Shown here: positions 1 through 8,565 of the stretch, in pieces
Layout of the letters: the number at the start of each line of letters is the position of its first letter
How positions within the stretch are numbered: position 1 is the first letter of the stretch
Assembly: GCF_014961315.1 (NCBI RefSeq)
Contig: NZ_CP063141.1
Location: 310,001 to 374,000 of the forward strand
Reading direction: 5' to 3'
Length of the DNA: 64,000 nucleotides
From: Thermoflavifilum sp.
GTDB lineage: Bacteria > Bacteroidota > Bacteroidia > Chitinophagales > Chitinophagaceae
Notes under the pieces: generated by a model
Databases searched by the model: none
Told to the model about the DNA's origin: nothing
What the model saw: only the letters and a program-made list of their open reading frames with translations
Program-made: the position numbers and the translations under genes

Positions 1-523
1 CAATCACGATTACGGCGATTATACCCACTGGCCCAGCCCCGAAGCCAAAGCCGAGAACTTAGCGCGGCTCAAACAAATAGAAGCCGATATGGGCTGGCAG
101 ATGCTCAACAATGCCCATACCGTTCTGGAGCGCAAGGGCCAGCAGATCGCCCTGATCGGCGTAGAAAACTGGAGCGCCCTCCGGCATTTTTCGCGTTACG
201 GCGACCTGAAAAAGGCCTACACCGGCACAGAAGCCTATCCCTTTAAAATATTGCTTTCCCACGACCCCACCCACTGGGATGCGCAGGTGCGCCCCGAATT
301 CCCCGATATCCAGCTTACGCTCTCGGGTCATACCCATGGCTTTCAATTCGGCGTGGAAATACCCGGATTCAAATGGAGCCCCTGTGAATATGTGTATAAA
401 GAATGGGCCGGCCTCTATCGCCAGGGCAATCAATATCTCTACGTCAACCGGGGATATGGCTTCATCGGCTACCCCGGGCGCGTGGGCATTCTGCCCGAAA
501 TCACCCTGATTGAATTCGTCTAA
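1..523 (+). CDS. Metallophosphoesterase, C-terminal part (gene starts before the window)
   Basis: The gene is open from the window edge in the frame beginning at base 2, so its N-terminus and first metal motif are missing. The first visible codons read N-H-D-Y-G-D, the NHD block of calcineurin-like metallophosphoesterases. It is followed by a metal-ligand histidine in LSHDP (bases 260-262) and the GHTHG motif (bases 326-340). These three blocks in this order are characteristic of the family, which hydrolyses phosphoesters at a di-metal centre. The length after NHD and the GHTHGFQFG form resemble the YkuE/LpxG-like branch, but the substrate cannot be told. The stop codon overlaps the convergent exonuclease gene by four bases. 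Confidence 0.85.
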   Translation, partial: NHDYGDYTHWPSPEAKAENLARLKQIEADMGWQMLNNAHTVLERKGQQIALIGVENWSALRHFSRYGDLKKAYTGTEAYPFKILLSHDPTHWDAQVRPEFPDIQLTLSGHTHGFQFGVEIPGFKWSPCEYVYKEWAGLYRQGNQYLYVNRGYGFIGYPGRVGILPEITLIEFV

Positions 524-1269
524 ACATATTGAATATCCCCTTCCTGCAATAGCGGCTTATGCTGAAATCGCAGTAACAGCTGAGCTACCGCCACCACATC
601 GCGCTGGCAATAGCGGGCGATTCGCTCCAGATCATGATCCTCCCAGTAAACACGGGCCACCTCACTACCCTGCAAATCTTCTTTCGGGGAAGGGATATCC
701 AGTACGGTTGTGAGCAGTTGCAGGGAGATATAATGCCTCGAATCACCGAAGCGCCATAAATGCAGGGTATCCACTACAGGCACCTCCCAGGGCTTTTTGC
801 CATAGAGTTGTAGGGCATCGGGTAATGGAATGCCAAGGATGACGGCTCTTCTACAGATATAGGGAATATCAAACTCCTGAATGTTATGCCCCACAAATTT
901 AAAACCCGGCCTGGTTTGCATTTTTTCCACAACCTTAAAAAACTCCCGCAAAATGATGGTTTCATCATCACCGGCAAATGCCTTCAAACGCAACTGGTAA
1001 TGTTTTGCTGGCTGGCCTGTATTCGTTGTTTCCGATAACCCGGTAAAAAATCCGCCACTGATGCAGATGATTTTTCCAAACTCAGCATAAAAACTTGCTC
1101 GCTCCAGATATACGGTCGCGGGTTCGACTTCAATTTCTGGCTTAATTTTTGAAATCTTATCTAACCAGAGTTCCTGCATGGATGCGTTTAATCGTTCAAA
1201 TGAAGCCTGTGCAGGAACAGTTTCAATATCAATCAAAAGTAAATCGGTCAATTGCAATTGATTCAACAC
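520..1269 (-). CDS. Predicted 3'-5' exonuclease, PolB-like DEDD fold
   Basis: A 249-residue protein with DEDD exonuclease motifs in order: D14-I-E16-T (Exo I), G127-H-N followed by E132-F-D134 (Exo II), and Y220-C-Q-R-D224 (Exo III). This matches the stand-alone proteins called predicted 3'-5' exonuclease related to the PolB exonuclease domain (PF10108), common in Bacteroidota. No polymerase domain follows. The expected activity is metal-dependent removal of 3' nucleotides from DNA or RNA, but its cellular role is not known. It starts divergently from the coiled-coil gene at 1343 and ends tail to tail with the phosphoesterase gene. Confidence 0.8.
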   Translation of the reverse strand: MLNQLQLTDLLLIDIETVPAQASFERLNASMQELWLDKISKIKPEIEVEPATVYLERASFYAEFGKIICISGGFFTGLSETTNTGQPAKHYQLRLKAFAGDDETIILREFFKVVEKMQTRPGFKFVGHNIQEFDIPYICRRAVILGIPLPDALQLYGKKPWEVPVVDTLHLWRFGDSRHYISLQLLTTVLDIPSPKEDLQGSEVARVYWEDHDLERIARYCQRDVVAVAQLLLRFQHKPLLQEGDIQYV

Positions 1270-1342
1270 ACAAAAAATATTTAATTTTTGTAAATTGTTA
1301 ACGAATTAAATCATTTTCATTTTTTCACCAAAACCTACATGT

Positions 1343-2314
1343 ATGGCAGACACTCAATTTCCTCATGACTCGAGCGCTCCCGAGAGCGAAACGCCTACTC
1401 CCGAAAAAAGGGGTAGCCGAAGCTTGTTGTACATTATCCTCATTGTGGCACTACTGGCTACCTGGGGTTATCTGATCTACGACAAATCCCAGCACAAACA
1501 AAGGGAAATTCAGTTAACCCAGCAAATTTCTTCTACCGATTCGGCACGCAATGAGCTACAAAAAGAATATGAGGCGGCCAATGCCATGATCGATCAGCTG
1601 ACTTCCCAGAATACCCATATGGACAGCCTGCTGAAGGCTAATAACAAGGAAATCAGCGCCCTGCGAGCTCGCATCCAGAGCATCCTGAACGATCGCAATG
1701 CCACCCGCGCTCAGTTAGAAGAAGCCCGGGAACTGATTCAACAGCTGAATGCTACCATCGAACAATACAAAGCTCAGATCGAAAAGTTAGAAGGCGAAAA
1801 AATTGTACTCACCCAACAGCGGGATTCGCTAAAACGCAATTTAGATACCGCCACCCAGGTCAATCAGCAACTGGCTCAACAAGTGCAGCTGGGTAGCGTA
1901 TTGCATGCATCCAATATTCAAATTATTCCACTCCACCTGAAAAAAAGCGGCAAGGAAGTGGAAACATCCCGTGCAAAACGAGCCGATATGATGCGGGTGA
2001 GTTTTGATCTGGATGAAAATCGGATCACGCCTTCCGGTCCGAAAGACATCTATGTATGTATCACCGACCCCGATGGTAAGCCGCTGGCGGTAGAGGCCCT
2101 GGGCTCAGGCCGTTTTACCCTCGCCGATGGTACAGAAAAACTGTACACCGCCATGAAGACGGTGAACTATGAAACCGGAAAACGGTCCCACGTCGATATA
2201 GACTGGAAACAAAATTCAAACTTCAAACCAGGTACCTATCATGTGGAAATATACGAAAGCGGATACCTCATCGGTCAGGGTGATGTAGAGATGAAAAAAG
2301 GAGGTTTTCTGTAA
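1343..2314 (+). CDS. Membrane-anchored coiled-coil protein of unknown function
   Basis: 323 residues. A charged, proline-rich cytoplasmic tail (about 1-26) is followed by one membrane segment (about 28-46), then a long Gln/Glu/Ala-rich region with heptad spacing (about 52-195) that should form a coiled coil. A globular C-terminal domain (about 200-323) is rich in beta-like sequence and contains a Y-V-C-I-T-D-P-D-G-K segment. The layout suggests a type II inner-membrane protein with its coiled coil and end domain in the periplasm. I do not recognise a named family. It lies between divergent and convergent neighbours, so it is probably transcribed alone. Confidence 0.75.
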   Translation: MADTQFPHDSSAPESETPTPEKRGSRSLLYIILIVALLATWGYLIYDKSQHKQREIQLTQQISSTDSARNELQKEYEAANAMIDQLTSQNTHMDSLLKANNKEISALRARIQSILNDRNATRAQLEEARELIQQLNATIEQYKAQIEKLEGEKIVLTQQRDSLKRNLDTATQVNQQLAQQVQLGSVLHASNIQIIPLHLKKSGKEVETSRAKRADMMRVSFDLDENRITPSGPKDIYVCITDPDGKPLAVEALGSGRFTLADGTEKLYTAMKTVNYETGKRSHVDIDWKQNSNFKPGTYHVEIYESGYLIGQGDVEMKKGGFL

Positions 2315-2323
2315 GCCATCGCG

Positions 2324-5300
2324 TTAAAAAATAGCCCGGAGTGTGGCTGTTCCAGTATGAATGATACGGGCAGAACCCGTTTTACGGCCGTCGTAGCTCA
2401 GATTAATTTCCAGATTGCCGGCAAGTCTCCGGATAAGTCCCATGTGCCATAGCCAGTTGGTGCCAGGCGAGAGGCCCTGCAGCATGCTGTATCCTGCAGG
2501 GCTTTCCGTGTTTCCTGAAAATCGGATATGGTTAAAACTCAGACTTAATTCTACACGGGTGGTCGTTAGTTGACTCCAGCTGCAGGTACCGGTAAGGGAA
2601 TGACTCGCGTATTTTTCTCCGCCCCAGGTCGGCAAGTTTTGTTTTCGTTCATATCCATACAACAGGCTGGCGCTAAAGCGTGAGGCCAGCACATATTGCA
2701 AACCCGGCGCCAGACCAAAAAAAGTATAGTCGTATCGCTGATCAGCCAGTTGAGCTATGCTGTCAAGCACGTTCCCGGCTTTCCATTCCAGGGAAAGCTG
2801 GTATCCCGTTAAAAAATTCCACCTGACATGTGCGAGGTGCTGACGCATGCGATGTAATTCCTTGCCATAAAGCATGAGCTCGTGATGGCTGGTGGCTTGA
2901 AAGCTATAGTCGGCATTCCAGGCGCCGCTGAAAGGCGCTAAAAACAGGGCATGACTCATATCATCATGGCTGCTGATGAAGATGGAATCGGCGGGCATGT
3001 TAAAGGGATTCAGGAAGGGACCTTTGCTGCTGAGGCGTTGAAGCGCCCTATTCAAATGGCTTTCCAGCCTCATTTGTGTGAGGATGCGTTGCAACCATGA
3101 AGTCGGCTCCTGCCACAATTTCGCAGGATCAATGGAAAGCTGTTCGTCCCATTGAACCTGCCGGGTAGGGATAAAAGCAGTGGTGGGTGTATATATCCGC
3201 ACGTAATTACCCTGATCTGCAAAGGTTGCCGGCTGAAATTCATTGACCTGTGGAATACCATCGTGATTGTAATCCACCCATTCATATTGCCCCTGTCCCG
3301 CAGGTACGGGCACATAAGTAAAGGAAAGCTGTTGCTGCTGCCCTCCAGCCAGGGCATACGACACATGATGATCTATCCATCCATCGCCCAGCGTCAGGTG
3401 ATCTACCACCTGCCCGATGAGTTGAGAGCCTGCGCGCTGGCTGCCGAGACTGCTATCCTGATGAAATAAAAACTGGCTGTCACGAATTTGCAGGCTTCGA
3501 TATACTACGTCCCATTGCAGTTGATGTAAGGGTCGATTAAGGCTTCCATAGAGCCTGATCGTTTTGCTGTTGCTGCCCATTCCGAAGCCGGCGGCACCCC
3601 GAGGAGCTTTATCCAACCGATATGAGCCGCTCATGCCTATTTGATCGGCCCGGGAACTGCGGATGAGGGTGAACTGACTGACCTGAAAATCATAACTCCC
3701 TGACGATAGGGAATCGGAAGGATAGACATGCATGGCATTCTTCTCCTGCGTCCAGCCGCTAGTAAACGCCCACTGGACTGTACCGGTACCACGCCAGGAT
3801 TTAGATAAAAGCACCTGTGGTTTCCAGAGTGTGGTAGCAAAGCCTGGACTGCCCACCCGGGTGAGGGTCGCCTGGCTGTTGATACGGAAATCCGGATGTA
3901 TATATTGCACCGCAAGTTGATGGGAGCTTCCATGAAATTGTACCTTCCCGGAAGGAGCCTCATCACCCAAGCGCCAGTATCCCTGCCAGAGGTATTGTAG
4001 ATTAAACCCTTCTGGCTGAAAAATGCCGGACGAAAAGGAAACCAGATGTTCACCGGCAGGTGCCAGTATGCTATCCAGCGGCAGGCCCCACTGGCGGTTG
4101 AACTCCACTTCACGAAAGGGCTGCAGGGCCTGAAAGGCATGAGATACAAAATCATATCCCAGCTGTGTGCGTAGGCTTGCTGATTGACCTGAACGATGGG
4201 AAACTGATCGCTGATCCTGAAAGATGAAATGTGCGGCCATGCCCTGTCTTGCAGCTATGGAAGCTGGCGCAAATGTGTTTACATTCACCCGACTCCACGC
4301 CCATTCTCCTTCCACCGTTTGGTGGGCCGACAATGCTCCTCGCATGTGCAGGGTAACGAGCTGCTGACTTCGAGGAGCTACCAGCAGCACGGCAGGTACG
4401 TACTCCCCCTGGTGCTGACCCTGTATGGGCGCCACCCAGCTGTAGACCCTGCCATTCGCCAGGGTATTGCTGAGGATGTAATCGCCTTTGCCAGGCCCGA
4501 CATAACTGAAACTTACATTGTACAACGTGTCGATTGTTCCATCGGTGGTGTATAGATACACGCTATCATAGGCGATGCCATCAACAACCGTATCCTTACG
4601 CTGGTAAAGAACATGCGTCGTAAGGCCTGTATCGGGTACCGCATCGGGATAAAAGGCCTGATCGACTTGAGCACCAACCTGCCGGAGAAACTGTTGTTGT
4701 TTCAGATCCAGCGGTTGCAATAAGGGCGAGCGCCGGTTGTCGGTATTGCTATACACGTGCATATCCATTTGCAGATGCGGCGCAGCCTGCCATTTCCCCT
4801 CCGCATACCATTGGGCATTTAGATAATGTTGATTGGCATATTCAAATTCCACCTGAATGCGGCTGTCTTTGGTAATCACACGTCTGGGTGTAAAGCTGAT
4901 CTGCCCGGTATTGTAATCTATCACATAGTCCTGATCCGCTCCACGCTGAAGCAATTGTCCATCCAGATACACCTTTTCCGTTCCTGCTAACACGATAATC
5001 GGGGTTTCCCCCTGATTCCCATGAAGCGGATACGGCCCCTGATTACCCTCTTGTCCTTGAAAAATATTTCTGGCCTGAATGCCTCTTGAAATAGCCCCGG
5101 CCAGCCGGAATGATAAGGAAGATGATGAATCATTGTCGATAAACCCCTTACTGATTTCCATTCCCTGTAATCTTTTGTAAAAACGCATAAAATAACTCCT
5201 CCCTTCGAGATCAAAATCGCCAGCCTGCAATTGATAAGGATTCCGTATGAATCGAACATATACTTCATCGAGGTCCTGCAAGGTCAGGGTATTGCCGGCG

Positions 5301-5908
5301 GGCTGTACAGGCAGCTGCTGGTCGCTCACTGCAGCCTGCACCCGGATACTATCCCCCAGATAGCCCGACACCTGAAGGTTTAACGCCGAACGCAAAATCA
5401 CACTCTGCGCATTTCCGAATGAAATGCTTCTTCCCAGGCTTCCATTGTATTGCAGTTGTCCCGGGAAAACGGTTACGGACAAATCCTTGTTTTGATCCGG
5501 GACATACGGATAATTCAGTACAAATCCTTGTTTCCAGCCTTCCGGTCGATGCACATACGCCTGCGTTGCTATAGCTTCGGGAAACACACGGTAGGCTACC
5601 CATACACTATCCGCAGCCGGTTGATGCCTCCACACCAGGTAGCCCTGCAGTTCATGAGGAACAAAACAGCTATCCGCAACATCGGCAATATGCAAACTGC
5701 CAGGCACAAGGCTGAGGCTATCAACCACCAGCGTATCGCCCTTCACAGGCAACCATTTTTTGCGTTGATTATTCCAGAGCTGCTCCTGCTGGGCGTTAGC
5801 TACTTCAACTACTGACATACACATCCCCAAAAAACAGCACGCAATAGCCCATCTGCCGTCCAGCACGGCAAACCTCAAACCTGCGCAGTTAAGCATTTGC
5901 AAATTCAT
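2324..5908 (-). CDS. Very large exported protein, probable outer-membrane beta-barrel
   Basis: 1194 residues. The N-terminus has a hydrophobic stretch ending in A-N-A-Q-Q, typical of a signal peptide. The rest is rich in Gln, Ser, Tyr and Trp, with alternating polar/aromatic strands and a C-terminus ending in an aromatic residue (A-I-F), as in outer-membrane barrels. A segment near residues 325-360 reads like D-Y-N-T-G-Q-I-S-F-T-P, a motif seen in Bacteroidota surface proteins of the SprA type, but the length and remaining sequence do not let me call SprA. An EF-hand-like D-Y-N-H-D-G-I-P segment lies around residue 880. It stands alone, with a convergent coiled-coil gene 9 bases downstream. 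Function unknown. Confidence 0.65.
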   Translation of the reverse strand: MNLQMLNCAGLRFAVLDGRWAIACCFLGMCMSVVEVANAQQEQLWNNQRKKWLPVKGDTLVVDSLSLVPGSLHIADVADSCFVPHELQGYLVWRHQPAADSVWVAYRVFPEAIATQAYVHRPEGWKQGFVLNYPYVPDQNKDLSVTVFPGQLQYNGSLGRSISFGNAQSVILRSALNLQVSGYLGDSIRVQAAVSDQQLPVQPAGNTLTLQDLDEVYVRFIRNPYQLQAGDFDLEGRSYFMRFYKRLQGMEISKGFIDNDSSSSLSFRLAGAISRGIQARNIFQGQEGNQGPYPLHGNQGETPIIVLAGTEKVYLDGQLLQRGADQDYVIDYNTGQISFTPRRVITKDSRIQVEFEYANQHYLNAQWYAEGKWQAAPHLQMDMHVYSNTDNRRSPLLQPLDLKQQQFLRQVGAQVDQAFYPDAVPDTGLTTHVLYQRKDTVVDGIAYDSVYLYTTDGTIDTLYNVSFSYVGPGKGDYILSNTLANGRVYSWVAPIQGQHQGEYVPAVLLVAPRSQQLVTLHMRGALSAHQTVEGEWAWSRVNVNTFAPASIAARQGMAAHFIFQDQRSVSHRSGQSASLRTQLGYDFVSHAFQALQPFREVEFNRQWGLPLDSILAPAGEHLVSFSSGIFQPEGFNLQYLWQGYWRLGDEAPSGKVQFHGSSHQLAVQYIHPDFRINSQATLTRVGSPGFATTLWKPQVLLSKSWRGTGTVQWAFTSGWTQEKNAMHVYPSDSLSSGSYDFQVSQFTLIRSSRADQIGMSGSYRLDKAPRGAAGFGMGSNSKTIRLYGSLNRPLHQLQWDVVYRSLQIRDSQFLFHQDSSLGSQRAGSQLIGQVVDHLTLGDGWIDHHVSYALAGGQQQQLSFTYVPVPAGQGQYEWVDYNHDGIPQVNEFQPATFADQGNYVRIYTPTTAFIPTRQVQWDEQLSIDPAKLWQEPTSWLQRILTQMRLESHLNRALQRLSSKGPFLNPFNMPADSIFISSHDDMSHALFLAPFSGAWNADYSFQATSHHELMLYGKELHRMRQHLAHVRWNFLTGYQLSLEWKAGNVLDSIAQLADQRYDYTFFGLAPGLQYVLASRFSASLLYGYERKQNLPTWGGEKYASHSLTGTCSWSQLTTTRVELSLSFNHIRFSGNTESPAGYSMLQGLSPGTNWLWHMGLIRRLAGNLEINLSYDGRKTGSARIIHTGTATLRAIF

Positions 5909-6024
5909 GGGGGTTACTACAAAAAAACGTTAATTTCCCTACCCCCGGCAGTTTGGTTTGTTGAACAACATAATCTTCTTCGTAAATTAAACCTGATTTC
6001 GTTTTTCTGTGTTAAATATTCACC

Positions 6025-6654
6025 ATGACACCGCTTGAAATCATCCAGGCCTATGAGCGATACTGGCTCGAAAACGGGCATCGACCGCCCTCCGTATATG
6101 CCTTTGCCCGACAGATTGAAATTCCTGAATCGGAATTCTACGCCCATTACAGCGCTTTTTCAGCGATAGAAAAAGATTTCTGGAAACAAATCTTCGATGA
6201 CACCATCCAGCAGCTTCAACAGGATGCCACCTATCAGGGCTATACCGCCCGGGAAAAACTATTGGCTTTTTATTATCTGTGGATTCAAAAACTCCGCGAG
6301 CACCGAAGTTATATCCTGCTACAGAAAAATCGGTTGTTTCTGCCGTCACCGCAGGGTTTTCAACTCGAGACCTTCCGACATGCTTTTTTGGATTATGTGG
6401 AAAAACTGGTGAAGCTGGGCATCGAAAACAAGGAAATCAAAAGCCGGAAGTTTTTATCTGATCAGTACAAATACGGATTCTGGGCACAACTGCTGTTTGT
6501 ACTCAAATACTGGATCCACGACGAGAGCAAGCAGTTTGAGCTCACCGATGCGGCCATCGAAAAAGCCGTGAACCTGAGCTTCGACCTGGTGGGTAGTCAT
6601 ACCCTCGATCGAATCGTGGACTTCGGCAGGTTTTTATTGATGAAAAAAGCATGA
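6025..6654 (+). CDS. TetR-like regulator paired with a UbiB kinase
   Basis: 209 residues, all-helical in appearance. Residues about 5-50 resemble a TetR-type helix-turn-helix (E-I-I-Q-A-Y-E-R-Y-W, then S-V-Y-A-F-A-R-Q-I-E-I-P-E-S-E-F-Y-A-H-Y), with the F/Y-x-x-Y/H-F-like recognition end typical of the family. Residues 55-209 form the ligand/dimer domain. The DNA-binding part is not a textbook match, so DNA binding is likely but not certain. Its stop overlaps the start of the downstream ABC1/UbiB-type kinase gene (ATGA), indicating one operon and coupled translation. The regulator may control, or sense a lipid related to, the kinase pathway. That role is inferred. Confidence 0.65.
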   Translation: MTPLEIIQAYERYWLENGHRPPSVYAFARQIEIPESEFYAHYSAFSAIEKDFWKQIFDDTIQQLQQDATYQGYTAREKLLAFYYLWIQKLREHRSYILLQKNRLFLPSPQGFQLETFRHAFLDYVEKLVKLGIENKEIKSRKFLSDQYKYGFWAQLLFVLKYWIHDESKQFELTDAAIEKAVNLSFDLVGSHTLDRIVDFGRFLLMKKA

Positions 6655-7988
6655 ACCCGGTTAAAGAACAACAAAGCATTCCTACCGGTAAGGTGGAGCG
6701 CGCAGCGCGATTTGCCTTTACAGGAGCCAAGCTGGGCGTCAACTATGTGAAGCATTACACCAGAAAGCTCCTGGATCCCGACACGCCCCGCGAGGCATTG
6801 CACGAAGCCAATGCGGAAGATATCTACGAAGTGCTCAGCAGTCTGAAGGGCAGCGCCCTGAAGGTGGCGCAGATGCTGAGCCTCGACCGCGGCCTGCTAC
6901 CCCGTGCTTATGCCGAGCGTTTTGCCTTATCTCAGTACAGCGCTCCTCCCCTCAGCGGACCCTTAGTGGTGAATACGTTTTTAAAAACCCTGGGGAAAAC
7001 ACCAGCCCAGCTGTTCGACCGTTTTAATCCACATGCCACCCACGCCGCCTCGATCGGGCAGGTGCACGAAGCCTGGAAAAACGGCAAAAAGCTGGCCGTG
7101 AAGATTCAATATCCGGGCGTGGCACACAGCGTGAAGTCGGACCTGCGCATCGTAAAACCTATTGCCATCCGCATCGTAGGCCTGCAGGAAGCCGATATGG
7201 ATCAATATTTTGAAGAGGTGGAAACCAAACTGCTGGAAGAAACCAACTATCGCCTTGAACTGGAGCGCTCACAGGAATTATCCCGGCTCTGCAGCCAGAT
7301 TCCCGCCCTCATTTTCCCGACGTATTATCCGGAATATTCGTCTGATCGCATCATCACGATGGACTGGCTCGATGGCCTCCACCTGCAGGATTTTCTCGCC
7401 ACCCAACCGACGCAAGATATCCGCAACCGCGCCGGGCAGGCCTTGTGGGATTTCTACCAATTTCAAATCCATCACCTCCGAAAAGTGCATGCCGATCCCC
7501 ATCCTGGAAATTTTCTGTTTCAACCCGATGGGCGTGTGGGCATCATCGATTTTGGTTGTGTGAAGGAAATTCCACAGGATTTTTATGAAAATTACTTCGC
7601 CCTTACCCGCCCCGAATTGCTGCGCAATGAAGCTCATCGCAGGCAAATCTTCCGCGACCTGGGCATTTTGCATCCCAGCGATACTGAAAAAGAAATCCAA
7701 TTCTTCACCGAATTGTTTCAACACCTGATCGACCTCACCACCCTACCCTTTCAACAGGAAACATTCGACTTCGGTGATGAAGGCTTTTTCGATCGCATTT
7801 ACTCCTATACCGATTACGTGTATTCGCTTCCAGAAGTACGTCATTCCAAAATCGTGCGGGGCACCCGGCATTCACTCTATATCAACCGCACATATTTTGG
7901 TCTTTACTCCATTTTAGGCGACCTGAAAGCTCAGGTCAAAACCAGCTGGCGACATATCGACGAGCTGGCTGCTTATCTTCCCCGATAG
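6651..7988 (+). CDS. ABC1/AarF/UbiB family atypical kinase
   Basis: 445 residues with the hallmark blocks of the UbiB family: the KxGQ-like block K66-G-S-A-L-K-V-A-Q74, the Ala-rich nucleotide loop A132-A-S-I-G-Q-V138, the VKIQYPG lysine K151, the catalytic block H280-A-D-P-H-P-G-N287, and the metal-binding D300-F-G. The canonical KxGQ is altered (K-V-A-Q rather than K-x-G-Q), as in some bacterial branches. Family members are ATPase/kinase-like proteins that support quinone or other isoprenoid lipid metabolism. Bacteroidota generally use menaquinone, so a strict ubiquinone role is unlikely. Translation is coupled to the TetR-like gene through a four-base overlap. Confidence 0.9.
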   Translation: MNPVKEQQSIPTGKVERAARFAFTGAKLGVNYVKHYTRKLLDPDTPREALHEANAEDIYEVLSSLKGSALKVAQMLSLDRGLLPRAYAERFALSQYSAPPLSGPLVVNTFLKTLGKTPAQLFDRFNPHATHAASIGQVHEAWKNGKKLAVKIQYPGVAHSVKSDLRIVKPIAIRIVGLQEADMDQYFEEVETKLLEETNYRLELERSQELSRLCSQIPALIFPTYYPEYSSDRIITMDWLDGLHLQDFLATQPTQDIRNRAGQALWDFYQFQIHHLRKVHADPHPGNFLFQPDGRVGIIDFGCVKEIPQDFYENYFALTRPELLRNEAHRRQIFRDLGILHPSDTEKEIQFFTELFQHLIDLTTLPFQQETFDFGDEGFFDRIYSYTDYVYSLPEVRHSKIVRGTRHSLYINRTYFGLYSILGDLKAQVKTSWRHIDELAAYLPR

Positions 7989-8016
7989 CCGATTCGGACA
8001 GGTGTTACCCTGAGCT

Positions 8017-8562
8017 TCACTCGGGAGGATAGACCAGGATACCATTCTGCACGCGAGCGAAGGGGGTAAGCTGATGCGGATGCACCGATCCATCGGGCAT
8101 GATATGCAACACCTGGATACCCCTGATGAGCAAGGCATCGGCCACCAGCGAACGATGGCAGCGCCAGGGAACAGCTTCGGCACACATGATGCACACCTGC
8201 TGTGCGTTTGCCCGTGTAATCAGTTCCTGAAGCCCTTTTTCAAAATCAGTCGTGAGCATATAATCGGCAAAACCGCGGAACGCAACGTTCCGCCAGCCGG
8301 TGTTGGGTGAATCTGGCCTGGGCTTCCGACGGCCGCCCAGCAATTTCAATGGGTGATATTGAATACCCACCTCCGGCAGGGATCTGGACAGCTGATCGGC
8401 ATTGAATTGCGGCACATAACGCGAACCTGGAAAAGAACGAATGTCCACCAGGCATTGCACGCCGTGAGCTTGAAGCAGGGAGATGAATGCTTCTAAAGCA
8501 TGGACGGAATGACCTATGGTGAAAATCGGGAGGTCAAGATCAACAGACATGTTATCGGCCAT
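8017..8562 (-). CDS. DUF488 family protein
   Basis: 181 residues. The motifs are those of DUF488: an N-terminal I-F-T-I-G-H-S strand, D40-I-R-S-F-P-G-S-R, C127-A-E, then W133-R-C-H-R137 before A-D-A-L. The conserved cysteines and the WRCHR block suggest a small alpha/beta protein with a functional thiol, but no reaction has been firmly assigned to this family. The start is placed at the first Met; Met5 would work equally well. It starts three bases after the stop of the upstream oxidoreductase, so it is the last gene of a compact operon. Confidence 0.85.
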   Translation of the reverse strand: MADNMSVDLDLPIFTIGHSVHALEAFISLLQAHGVQCLVDIRSFPGSRYVPQFNADQLSRSLPEVGIQYHPLKLLGGRRKPRPDSPNTGWRNVAFRGFADYMLTTDFEKGLQELITRANAQQVCIMCAEAVPWRCHRSLVADALLIRGIQVLHIMPDGSVHPHQLTPFARVQNGILVYPPE

Positions 8563-8565
8563 GTG

